Source: Pseudeuparius sepicola (Eukaryota > Arthropoda > Insecta > Coleoptera > Anthribidae). From it: DNA of 64,000 bases. Of this stretch, positions 24,216-34,572 are shown in pieces. Location of the stretch: assembly GCA_963920635.1 (NCBI GenBank), contig OY987298.1, forward strand, positions 129,279,735 through 129,343,734, read 5' to 3'. Position numbers and translations under genes: made by a program. Below the pieces are notes generated by a model. It saw only the letters and a list, made by a program, of their open reading frames with translations. It was not told where the DNA came from and searched no databases. Numbering within the stretch: position 1 is the first letter of the stretch; every line of letters begins with the position of its first letter.

Positions 24216-24526
24216 ACATACCCAATGGAATTTTTCATATGGTTACATAAACAGGAAAGTTTACTCAACAGCAAAATGTGTAACACAAAAAATGAGATTA
24301 CTTGAAGTAGGCGGCAGAGCTAAAATGCTGAAGTTGAAAAGATTAAATGTTGAAGAATGAGGTGTTGTTTGTTGTGAAAAGTAGGTGTAAATACTAGGTG
24401 TTCATTGAGCATTTATTATAATAGTAGGTACAATATGTTGTTATTGTCATTTTTAAAATAATTGCTATGGCATTATCTGTTAAGTGTTTTGTTAAATTGA
24501 AAATATTAATCATTTTATTTTTAAAA

Positions 24527-25228
24527 TTAGTCCAAGAAAATTATACATGTAGAAAAAAATTCTTATCAGGTAGATATTTTCAGGATTGGTTTTGAGAAGC
24601 GTCCGGAGTATAACCCCAAAAAATCATTATCGAAGTCGTGTTAAGAACCCCGCAAGAGGGGTGGTTTTGCAAACATTTTTGTTGCAATTTTTTTTCTTAT
24701 GTGTACATTATTACATTCTCTACAACTTTCCCTTATGAAGTTTTTTTTAACTTCAATACTTCACGAGATAACTATAGGTAAAAGATCACCACTAGCTAAA
24801 GTGCTTAATAAGGGTGAAAAAAATTCTTTAAAACAAGCTGATTTTTTTCAGGGTTATAACTGGTGGTACTTAGGAGTGCACCCCCCAGTTAACCCCGAAA
24901 AAATCAGCTTGTTTTAAAGAAATTTTTTTCGCCCTTATAAAGCACTTTAGCTAGTGGTGATCTTTTACCTATATCTCGTGAAGTATTGAAGTTAAAAAAA
25001 AACGTCATAAGGGAAAGTTGTAGAGAATGTAATAATGTACACATAAGAAGAAAAAAATGCAAAAAAAATGTTTGCAAAACCACCCCTATTGCGGGGTTCG
25101 TAACACGACTTCGATGGTGATTTTTTGGGGTTATACTCAGGACGCTACCCACAACCAACCCTGAAAATATCAACCTGATAAGATTTTTTTTCTACCTCTA
25201 TAAAAAAATGACAATTTTCTTGGACTAA
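24527..25228. mobile_element. 0.7-kb near-perfect palindrome
   Basis: The ends TTAGTCCAAGAAAAT and its reverse complement bound arms of about 335 bp (24527-24862 and 24890-25228) with only a few tens of bases between them. Landmarks include ACCACTAGCTAAAGTGCTT and TCACGAGATA. The termini differ from TACAGGGTG. Frames inside are mirror-image artefacts. Confidence 0.82.
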
Positions 25229-25308
25229 ATAACAATTCTTGATTAATTAAAGATTTTGAAGCTGAATGTGCAGATAATTGATCGTGATGAAAATAGACCT
25301 TTGCCCAC

Positions 25309-25681
25309 AGCTTTCGGCTGACAAGCCATCTTGAGTGTCGCACCTATAATAAGTTTAACCTTAAGGTAAAGATAAATTAATATTGAATTAAGAATTACTT
25401 GCGAGAATCGCACGTTATAACCTCAAATGGGTTTCTTAAAAATATAGACATTTCTTAACAATTGGGAAATTGGACAGTGTTAAAGTTTCACGATTTTTAA
25501 GAAACCCATTTCAGGTTATCATATGCGACTCTCGCAATTTTTTAAAGTTCGACAAGTAAGTATTAATTCAATATTAATTGATCTTTACCTTAATGTTACA
25601 CTTATTATAGGTGACACCAAAGAGAATATGGGATTGTCTTTGGTGACACTGAAGATGGCTTATTAGCCGAAAACGCTCTGT
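25309..25681. repeat. 0.37-kb palindrome
   Basis: TTCGGCTGACAAGCCATCTT near 25313 mirrors AAGATGGCTTATTAGCCGAA near 25652. Shared inner words are CCTATAATAAGT, AATATTGAATTAA and AAATGGGTTTCTTAAAAAT. The right arm has an extra inserted copy of a CACCAAAG-AATCCCATATTCTC hairpin. Confidence 0.72.
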
Positions 25682-26154
25682 CATTATATTTAAAAATATA
25701 TTGTGTGCAAATTATAAAGTCTAGATACTTTTATCTCTAATTCTTGATTAGTTATTCGACATTCAAAGCGCGAGCATCCATCCATCAGCCGGCTGCGCCC
25801 ACCGTTGCTTTACTGGCCATATATCTACACGTTATCTGTGTATCTACATATCTTCTATATTCTCGTTTTGTTGTTAATCTCTCGCCAAGGCTAACTTTTA
25901 AGGAAAAAAATTAGTGCCGATTTAAAAAAGGATAACTTCTTGCCAACTAACAATTTAAATTGTATTATTTTAATGTTTACAATACAATTCAAAAATGCAT
26001 AACACATACGCATACCTACCTACGTTATTATCGTACCACATTAAAGAATGTAGAATCCACTCTCCGTTGGCGAAAACAAAAAATGTTGGTGAAATAACAT
26101 GTCAAAAAATTATTCGCCTTGTCTATTTATCTTAAGCCGGAACAACGGTCCAAG

Positions 26155-27279
26155 CAGTGGCGGTTTTTATGTAAGAGCACAGGAGCACGTGCCCCCCCTC
26201 TCTAAAACCGAGCAAATATTTTTTGTTAGGTATTTAATTATCTATAAGGCAAGTCAATCAGTCTCAAACAGGTTTTATCCTGGCTGGCGGAACCGTTGGT
26301 GAAAATAGCTGGCGGAACCGTTGGTGAAAATATGAATAACCATAATAACTAATGTCATGAGCACTTGCTCCTAAAAAGTGCGAGATCCGATAAAATAGCG
26401 TCCGTCTCTGTCTAATATCGCATGGAGCGAAACTGCCAAAATATGTATGATAAACAAGGACCGCTATATAGCCGAGGAGCACATTAGAATTGTTATCCAG
26501 CAGTGGGTTTCGTCGCGGCATTGCCGGTTGTCTCGATTGATAGGAATAGCAAAGGCAATATCTACCGAATTTTGAGTGACATTTGTTTATGACACTAAAA
26601 CCAAATTGTTTATACTTTATACTATGGCCCATGCCTGCAGGCTGCAGGGCAAAAGGCAACTAACAAAACAGTGTTATTCAAATTTTTGCAAGCAAGACAG
26701 TAAATAACCGACAACGCCGCGGGCCCAGCTGGGCCGCCTCGTCCGCCTCTCAGTCTACGTCGTCTGAGAAAAAATGTAAACAAATGCCGGTACATCTACA
26801 GGCACGTCGCGGGCGTCGCGGGTTGTTTTAAAATAATAAATTATACAACACGAAGACGCGTTAAATAAATAGTCGTAGCAGTGTCAATGCCAAAGTCATG
26901 AACGTAACTATTGGTAATAGTGGCGGACGTGGCGGTTTAAGTGCGGCAGCTACTTTTGTCGCTAATAAAACTATAAATGTGGATTATTTCAAATGTTCAT
27001 TACTCGGTTCTTTATGGAGTGTGTATGGGTGTTGTGTACCTGGACCAGACTATTTACGCTACTGTCGCTATCTATTTTTATGCTGTCGCTTCCAAGGACT
27101 ACTACCCTAGAACCCCAGGCAGGTTAGTAAGCTCGTTAGTAGGTTTGATATTCTTTATTTGATCTTTTGGGTAAAAAGTGGGCGTAACACCCCAAAAAAA
27201 TTTCGCCCCCCCCCCTATAAAGATTTATTATCGATGTCACATGTGAACCCCCGATATATTCGCCCAGGAGCCGCCAGTG
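26155..27279. mobile_element. hAT-type element, 8-bp duplication GGTCCAAG
   Basis: The left end is CAGTGGCGG and the right end in reverse complement is CACTGGCGG, with a C/G run inside each. GGTCCAAG flanks both sides exactly (26147-26154 and 27280-27287), the 8-bp duplication expected of hAT. Inside, a 25-bp unit (CTGGCGGAACCGTTGG) is tandemly duplicated at about 26283-26332, and there is a GC-rich stretch at 26715-26825. A 131-codon minus-strand frame (26264-26659) shows no hAT motif I recognise, so the element appears non-autonomous. Confidence 0.88.
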
Positions 27280-27833
27280 GGTCCAAGACTATGAAAACAA
27301 TAATAATATGGAGGAATTGTGTGATGCCAAAATGAAATTTTTTTATGGTGATTTTGAAAGTACAATGATGGGGCTTCAAGTGTGATTTTTGTACGAAAAG
27401 TAAGAGCCTGGAAACTGGAATTATAAACCCGCACTACAAATAAATAATCCATTGAATATCTATATCTATACTCCACTAGTACCCCACTTTAAAAATTTTA
27501 AAAATTGCCAGCCACTATCTTTCTCCAAGCTCCAAACCCGTTTCACCCTCCACTGGCGCGCAGAGAACGCCACAGAAACATTTTTGCCGGCAACATCCAT
27601 CCGCGGGCTTGCGACGCCGTCTGCTTGATGTTTGGTAAATAAGTTACTGCGGGGGTCCCGTGAGGTAGGATGCTGGGCCAAGGGCTAAACTGATTGATTT
27701 TATGCAAGAAATTAACAAGGACAAGTAGTTTGTAGGATGATAGGTAAAGATTATTATTATATTTAGATACACCTATGTTGAGACGACTTTTGTCGTGTTA
27801 AATACACATGCAGGTAGATACTTATGTACTAAA

Positions 27834-29005
27834 TACAGAGTGGACCAGTTTTTTGTAGCAGGACTTTAACAGGTGATAGATCTTCAAAAAATAACGGCAC
27901 TTTTTCGTATAAACTATATCTTTTTAAGGCTTTAGAAAAAAGTTACAGGGTGTTAAAGTGGGAAAAAATATGCGGACTTTATTGAATATTTACCAAACTA
28001 GTTGAGATATTTAAGTCATATTTGGTATACGTTAAAACGACATGGGTTAGCATAAAACCTGTTAATATCGAACATCTTGAACAACCAGTGGCGGAGAAGT
28101 GGGTAATTGGTAAAATTATGTTTAGGAAAATAAATGAATCCCTTGTATTTTAACAAAAGGTATTGAATTTTTTATGTAGTTTTTAATTGCAGACAAAAAT
28201 GTTCTCTTGGTATTTGTTCGCATGTGTTATAGTTTAATGGCAAATTTCATTTTTTTGTATTATTTCGGGGTATTTCTGAAAATTATCAAAAAAAAATTGC
28301 TCCATAAGTCACACTTAAAGTAGAAATAATGTGTTTGCTAGTTTAAATAAAGTAACTTTTTCCAATAAACTTACCTATTTAAGGCTATACTTTTGAAGTT
28401 ACAGGGTCTACAGGATACAATTAAGGTTACGCTCTGTATCTTGACAAGTAAAACCTTGAATGGGTTAGTTTATTGGAAAAAGTTACTTTATTTAAAATAA
28501 GAAACACGTTTTTTCTACTTTAAGTGTTACTTATGCAGCAAATTTTTTAGATAGTTTTTCAGAAATACCCCGAAATAATACAACAAAATGAAATTTGCCA
28601 TTAAACGATAACACATGCGAACAAATACCAAGAGGACATTTTTGTCTGCAATTAAAATCTACATAAAAAATTCAATACCTTTTGTTAAAATACAAGGTGA
28701 TTCATTTATTTTTCTAAACATAATTTTATCAATTACCCACTTCTCCGCCACTGGTTGTTCAAGATGTTCGATATTAACAGGTTTTATGCTAACCCATGCG
28801 GTTTTAACATATACCAAATATGACTTAAATATCTCAACTAGTTTGGTAAATATTCAATAAAGTCCGCATATTTTTTCCCACTTTAACACCCTGTAACTTT
28901 TTTCTAAGGCCTTAAAAAGATATAGTTTATACGAAAAAGTGACGCTATTTTTTGAAGATCTATCACCTGTTAAAGTCCTGCTACAAAAAACTGGTCCACC
29001 CTGTA
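27834..29005. mobile_element. Palindrome 1 of cluster, 1.17 kb
   Basis: The ends TACAGAGTGGACCAG and the reverse complement of TACAGGGTGGACCAG bound arms of about 580 bp meeting near 28420. A second TACAGGGTG (27943 and mirror 28888) lies within each arm. A pair of CAGTGGCGG motifs (28086 and mirror ending 28753) sits inside with inverted, not duplicated, flanks (TTGAACAAC and GTTGTTCAA). No coding region is convincing. Confidence 0.9.
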
Positions 29006-29132
29006 TAGTTCTTCTGAGATTACACAGTTTTGCTTTTAACTCACTGCCGTCTTAATGTAATTAAGTACTTAGCGATATTTTATGAATGAAATTATAAAAA
29101 TGTAAAATTAAATTTTATAAACACAATACATA

Positions 29133-30312
29133 TACAGGGTGTTCCTAAATATCATGTACATACGGAAGGGGGTAATTCTTTGGCCCATTTTAAGGAAAAA
29201 ACTTCATATGAACGTATGTCGTAAACGTCCTAACTTTTGAGATACAGGGCGTTGAAGTTCATTTTTTTTAAATTGAATTTTGGCTACATCTCCCGAAATA
29301 ATCAAGCTGCTGAACTGAAATTTGGCGCTGCTATGTTTTTGGGGATGGAGAATAAGCTGAAAATGTCGATTTCTACGTATCTCACAGAGGGCGCCACTTG
29401 CGCTGTTTTTTGATCAAGCTTTTACGCGCAACTTTTTTGAGGTTATCTTTTTGGTCCTGCAGGTCCATCATTTTAGTGCATCTTTTCATTCTGCAAGAAA
29501 AAGGTACTCTTGTTTCATAACGATTAAATCAACCGTTTGCTTTGAAATTGCCAAAATGTTCTCCAAAACACCTGTTGACTTCAATATTCGAAATATAAAA
29601 TTTTCACCTACCACCTTCAAGTGTTACAGATCAACTGTACCATTTAAACTATGAAAAAAATCCCTATGAATAATGTACCAAAAATTATTCGCTTTCAAAA
29701 TGGAAAGGATTGAATTTGACAAAATTTTGACACTCTATTTCAAGAAAACCAATGGTGTTTTGACCAATGCCCATTTGGCATTTTTTTCATCATTTTGAAT
29801 GTACAGTTGATCTGTAACACTTGAAGGTGGTAGGTGAAAATTTTATGTTTCGAATATTGAAGTCAACAGGTGTTTTGGAGAACATTTTGGCAATTTCAAA
29901 GCAAACGGTTGATTTAATCGTTATGAAACAAGAGTACCTTTTTCTTGCAGAATGAAAAGATGCACTAAAATGATGGACCTGCAGGACCAAAAAGATAACC
30001 TCAAAAAAGTTGCGCGTAAAAGCTTGATCAAAAAACAGCGCAAGTGGCGCCCTCTGTGAGATACGTAGAAATCGACATTTTCAGCTTATTCTCCATCCCC
30101 AAAAACATAGCAGCGCCAAATTTCAGTTCAGCAGCTTGATTATTTCGGGAGATGTAGCCAAAATTCAATTTAAAAAAAATGAACTTCAACGCCCTGTATC
30201 TCAAAAGTTAGGACGTTTACGACATACGTTCATATGAAGTTTTTTCCTTAAAATGGGCCAAAGAATTACCCGCTTCCGTATGTACATGATATTTAGGAAC
30301 ACCCATAGTGTA
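29133..30312. mobile_element. Palindrome 2 of cluster, 1.18 kb, core A
   Basis: TACAGGGTGTTCCTAAATAT at the left mirrors the right end, where the outermost bases have decayed (CACCCATAGTGTA). The arms of about 560 bp meet near 29715. Landmarks include CATACGGAAG, GGCGCC, GACCTGCAGGACC and CAACAGGTGTTTTGGAG. The inner 0.5 kb is homologous to the inner part of the palindrome at 31671-33603 and to the half copy at 17475-17818. Confidence 0.92.
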
Positions 30313-30320
30313 CCTACCTA

Positions 30321-31560
30321 TACAGGGTGTAACTAAACTGATGGTCAAAAATGAAACCACGTATTCTTGGAGTCAAAATAAGGGCACTTCTTCATATATT
30401 TTTTTCTCCTACGGGCCATAGTTTTTTTTATACAGAGCCACAGAATAATTCTGTGACAGAGCGTAGAAGTTTGGAAAAAAATACACATATTTCTTAGTAT
30501 TTCTAGAAGTATTCGAGATATTTTCTTCAAACTTGGCGTGTCACATGAGCAGATGAGCCGTTGACATGAAGTTTCTGAGGCTCCCAGTTGCGGAGATACA
30601 GGGTGTTAGTAAAATTAATTAGTTCAGAAAAATATGAATACCCTGTATAATCGCATTTTTTAAATTTGTTTTGAATGATAAATTCAATGGTGAACAAAAA
30701 GTATCTCTTAGTATTTTTTCATATTCTCAGCCGTTTCTTAATTTTTTTAAAGAACGGCAACGGTGCAATGAACAATAGTCACTTTAAGAATAAATCTAGC
30801 AATCTGCGGATGTCAATTAAACTTTATTTAACAAAATACAAAAGCAAAAACAATAATAAAAGAAACGTATTGCTATTAGAAAATTAAATTATTAAATGTT
30901 CGAAATGACCGCCGTCTCTTTCAATACACGCGTTTCCGCATGTTTTTTATTGCCATTCGCAAGTCTATAGCAAAAGTGCATATCAGTCAATTCTTCAAAT
31001 GAAAATATAATTTTTTAAAATATTGATACTAAGGTGCAAAGTTGGCAGCCAAATGATTCAAATAATGCCAAGTTTAATTGACATCCACAGATTGTTAGAT
31101 TTATTCTTAAAGTGACTTTTTCATTGCAGCATTGCCGTTCTTTGAATATAATTAAAAAACGGCTGAGAATATGAAAAAATACTAAGAGATGCTTTTTGTT
31201 AACCATTGAATTTACCATTCAAAACAAATTTAAAAAATGCGATTATACAGGGCATTCATATTTTTCTGAACTAATTAATTTTAATAACACCCTGTATCTC
31301 CGCAACTGGGGGCCTCACAAGCTTCATATTAACCTTAAATTTGACAACTCATCCGCTCATGTGACACGCCAAGTTTGAAGAAAATATCTCGTATTCTTCT
31401 AGAGATACTAAGAAATATGTGTATTTTTCTCTAAATTTCTACGCTCTGTATAAAAAAAACTATGGCCCGTAGGAGAAAAAAATATATGAAGAAGTGCCCT
31501 TATTTTGACTCCAAGAAAACGTGGTTTCATTTTTGACCATCAGTTTAGTTACACCCTGTA
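30321..31560. mobile_element. Palindrome 3 of cluster, 1.24 kb
   Basis: TACAGGGTGTAACTAAACTG mirrors the right end exactly at its outer bases. The arms of about 560-600 bp share CTACGGGCCATAG, TTCTACGCTC-type and CAGCCGTTTCTTAA-like words, and a second internal TACAGGGTG (about 30597, mirror about 31288). It begins only 8 bp after the previous palindrome. An unpaired loop of about 150 bp lies near 30850-31010. Confidence 0.92.
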
Positions 31561-31880
31561 TTTATAAAATTATGAGACGAATGACCCATCTTGTTATTTT
31601 CAGCGAGGAGTAATAAGGGATGGCCTCAAAACTCATGAAGTGCGAAAAAATCAGGATGATCTTGTCTTTATACAGGGTGAGTCAGAATGTATAGTAAATA
31701 TTTTAAAGGGGTGTTCGGCAGGTGGTTTTAAGGGGGGTGTTTCATATAAAATTTTTCGATTTGGGCTTTCATTGCCAAGTTATTCGTGTTTACAGGGTGA
31801 CCCAAAAGTATATTTTTTTATTTATATCTCAATAACGGCGCTACTTAAAAATTTGAAATTCGGTATGTGTTATCTACTTA

Positions 31881-32651
31881 CCGTAAAATGGGGCTACTTG
31901 GCCACCCGGGGGCTACTTGGTCACATACGTGCAATTTTTTTTTATATAGTGTTTTGTGCCTGCAACTCAATTTTTCTTAGTAAATTGATAAATTTCTTTG
32001 GTTACACGTAATTGAAGAGGCAATTGGTAATTACTAAAATGGTTAGAACGTACGAAAGAATCCCCGGATCCAGAAAATATAGAGACTTTACAGATGAAGA
32101 TTTGCAGAACGCAATCAATGTCGTTAACGCCGGTATGTCAAGGAAATTGGCATCCGAAACATATAACATACCTCGTTCGACGACAGTACGTAAGATTGGC
32201 GGTAAAAACACCAAACCCGTTGGTAATACAACCGTGCTAAGTGCGCAGGAAGAAGCTACAATTGCCAAGACGCTCGGTGTGGTTGCAGACTGGGGATTCC
32301 CCGTTACGAAACTAGATGTTCGCGATGTTATCAAAAATTTTTGTTACCCAGTATAAAAAAATAACCCTATAGTGTCCAAGTGGGGTAACTTGGACATAAA
32401 AGACTTTTAAACACATTATACACCAACTTTTGCTAGGATGACCAAGTAGCCCCAACCAAGGGGCTACTTGGTCACCACAAAAAAAATTTTTTTAGGCACC
32501 AGGGCTCAAATATTAAATATGACATAACAGCCCTGGATAACCCTTATTTAGGTCGGTACAATGGATATTTTTTCGTCCCCATAATGCTAAAAATTTCCGA
32601 GTTACATGGAAAAATGTGCTAAAAACATGACCAATTAGCCCCATTTTACGG
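31881..32651 (+). mobile_element. pogo-like non-autonomous element, TA duplication
   Basis: The terminal repeats begin CCGTAAAATGGGGCTACTTG on the left and CCGTAAAATGGGGCTAATTG on the right in reverse complement. TA flanks both sides (31879-31880 and 32652-32653), and the intact opposite arm of the host palindrome shows the empty site CTTACTGG with a single TA. A motif close to GGGGCTACTTGGTCA occurs about six times across the element (31890, 31910, 32374, 32440 reversed, 32460, and the right end), as expected for clustered binding sites. It encodes only a truncated DNA-binding protein. Confidence 0.92.
32039..32356 (+). CDS. Truncated pogo-type transposase, DNA-binding part only
   Basis: The frame begins MVRTYERIPGSRKYRDFTDE and continues with a psq/CENP-B-type helix-turn-helix (DLQNAINVVNAGMSRKLASE then YNIPRSTTVRK, residues about 18-50). 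Next comes the start of the second DNA-binding module typical of pogo/Tigger proteins (LSAQEEATIAKTLGVVADWG, then FPVTKLDV). It stops at 105 residues with no DDE catalytic domain. A complete pogo enzyme would be about 450-550 residues. The start is the ATG at 32039; the frame is open a little further upstream without an ATG. If expressed it could bind the element's ends without cutting, but that is inference. Confidence 0.8.
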   Translation: MVRTYERIPGSRKYRDFTDEDLQNAINVVNAGMSRKLASETYNIPRSTTVRKIGGKNTKPVGNTTVLSAQEEATIAKTLGVVADWGFPVTKLDVRDVIKNFCYPV

Positions 32652-33915
32652 TACTGGAAGACGCCTGAGGGTAGTTTATTCATTTACACAGTGCCCTAAA
32701 AAAGGGTAAAAACTAACAACCCCTATTAATTTTTTTGCTCAAACTTTTTTGAGGATATCTTTTTGGTCTTGCAGGTCCATCATTTTAGTGTATCTTTTCA
32801 TTTTGCAAAAATAATGTAGATACTCTTGTTTCATAACGATAAAATCAACCGTTTGCGTTGAAATTGGTAAAATGTGCCCCAAAACACCTGTTAACTTCAA
32901 CATTCGATACATAAAATTTTTACCTACCGCTTTCAAACGGTACACATCGACTGTACCATTTAAACTGAGAAAAAAATTCCCATGAAGAATGTACCAAAAC
33001 TTATTAGCTATCAAAATGGAAAGGATTGAATTTAACAAAATTTGAACACCGTGTTCCAAGAAAACCAATGCTGTTTTGACCAATGTCCAATTGGTATTTT
33101 TCTGTAACGTTTGAAAGCGGTAGGTAAAAATTTTATGTTTCGAATGTTGAAGTTAACAGGTGTTTTGGGGCACGTTTTTCCAATTTCAAAGCAAACGGTT
33201 GATTTTATCGTTATGAAACAAGAGTACACTTTTGTTGCAAAATGAAAAGATTCACTTAAATGATGGACCTGCAAGACCAAAAAGATAACCTCAAAAAAGT
33301 TTGAGCAAAAAAATTAATAGGGGTTGTTAGTTTTTACCCTTTTTTAGGGCACTGTGTAAATGAATAAACTACCCTAAGGCGCCTTCCAGTAAGTAGATAA
33401 CACATACCAAATATCAAATTTTTAAATAGCGGCGTTATTGAGATATAAATAAAAAAAATACTTTTGGGTCACCTTGTAGACCCGAATAACTTGGCAAGGA
33501 AAGCCCAAATCGAAAAATGTTATATGAAAGACCCCCCCCCTTAAAACCACCTGCCGAACACCCCTTTAAATTATTTATACTATACATTCTGACTCACCCT
33601 GTATAATCAAGGCATATTTTAATTTACTTTTCCCTAAAGAGATACCTAAGAAATTAGGCCGAATAATAATTAATTAGGCCTATATACGGCGACCCTGTTT
33701 CCTCGTAATACCATTATTAATAAATGAGTTTATTTACTCAATCTAGTAAGCTTCGCGTGCCTCGTTAACCCTTCCCCCTCTTAGAGACCCTTGCCCGACC
33801 CTTTCCCTTCGGACGTGTCATTGGAGATAGACTAGCGAAACAATTCCAAATTGTATAAAGGGTTTCTGGAGCAAACGTGGAAATAATAGGAGAACTGGAT
33901 TTTCCGTGAGTAAAC

Positions 33916-34572
33916 CTCAGACAAATAATAATAAACATAGACTAAGCTTAAGGCTGCATTGTAATCAGTCAACATAAAAATTTCCTAGCCAAAACAAAAA
34001 CCACAAATTTGACACTTAAGCCTGCATCATAATGATAACCAGAGGTTACATTTCCTATGCCACAAATCCAACAGTCTACTCTTCCCATCGTTCTTAAAAC
34101 TACACTAATTCACTAGAAACACATCAACACAAAGAGGCGAAATCTCAACGAACTCTGGGTCAGCTTTTGGGACATAACAAAGCAAATACGCAACGATCAT
34201 AAAGAGCTCGTTGAACGTTGCCACGTTAGCCAGAATAAGCAATTTATTAAGGATATTTTTTTAGTAGAATCAGTAAATTCACAAAATCAGTAAAATTTAT
34301 CGTTTAATGATAACTCTCCAACTTTTTACTATATTATGTAGATTGTAGATATTAACTAATTGTCCCAAATTGATGTTTTTTAACGTTGGTTATATATTTA
34401 TTTCGTAAGTAGAAGATAATTTTATGAAGAAGTTTGGCAATAGTACAATGATTGCGATGTTTTGTTTTAGATTGCCATTACTAACTCAGACAAATAATGT
34501 TACTAAACTTTTTTATCTTGGCAGGGTCTGTATTGTATTGAATTATTAGTCTATGTTTATTATTTGTCTGAG
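33916..34572. mobile_element. Element with 31-bp terminal repeats and 8-bp duplication GAGTAAAC
   Basis: The left end CTCAGACAAATAATAATAAA is mirrored at the right end (with a short deletion in the TAA run) over about 31 bp. GAGTAAAC flanks both sides exactly (33908-33915 and 34573-34580). The 8-bp duplication fits hAT, P-like or Merlin elements, but the terminal CTCAGAC is not the usual hAT CAG end. No transposase is encoded. Confidence 0.85.

Larger units (their letters stand above)
31671..33603. mobile_element. Palindrome 4 of cluster, 1.93 kb, interrupted by a pogo-like element
   Basis: TACAGGGTGAGTCAGAATGT at the left mirrors the right end. The arms would be about 580 bp but the left arm is split by a 771-bp insertion (31881-32651). 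The inner half (about 32740-33300) is core A, shared with the 29.1-kb palindrome, whereas the outer arms are unrelated to it. A second internal terminus TACAGGGTGACCC (31792) mirrors GGTCACCTTGTA (33469). Confidence 0.92.

Noticed and set aside
26264..26659. 131-codon minus-strand frame as a hAT transposase
   Set aside because: No BED finger, DDE-region or dimerisation motif could be seen; the surrounding hAT ends alone do not support it.
33469..33490. Sequence resembling mature miR-10/miR-100 (CACCTTGTAGACCCGAATA)
   Set aside because: It is part of a palindrome arm with a CACCTTGTA terminus and is matched by its mirror at 31792; the neighbouring bases do not match the miRNA hairpin.
27834..33603. 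Open frames inside the palindromes (for example mirror-image 66-82 codon frames near 29451, 29790, 32739 and 33032)
   Set aside because: They occur in matching pairs on opposite strands because the arms mirror each other; no domain, start context or codon pattern supports translation.
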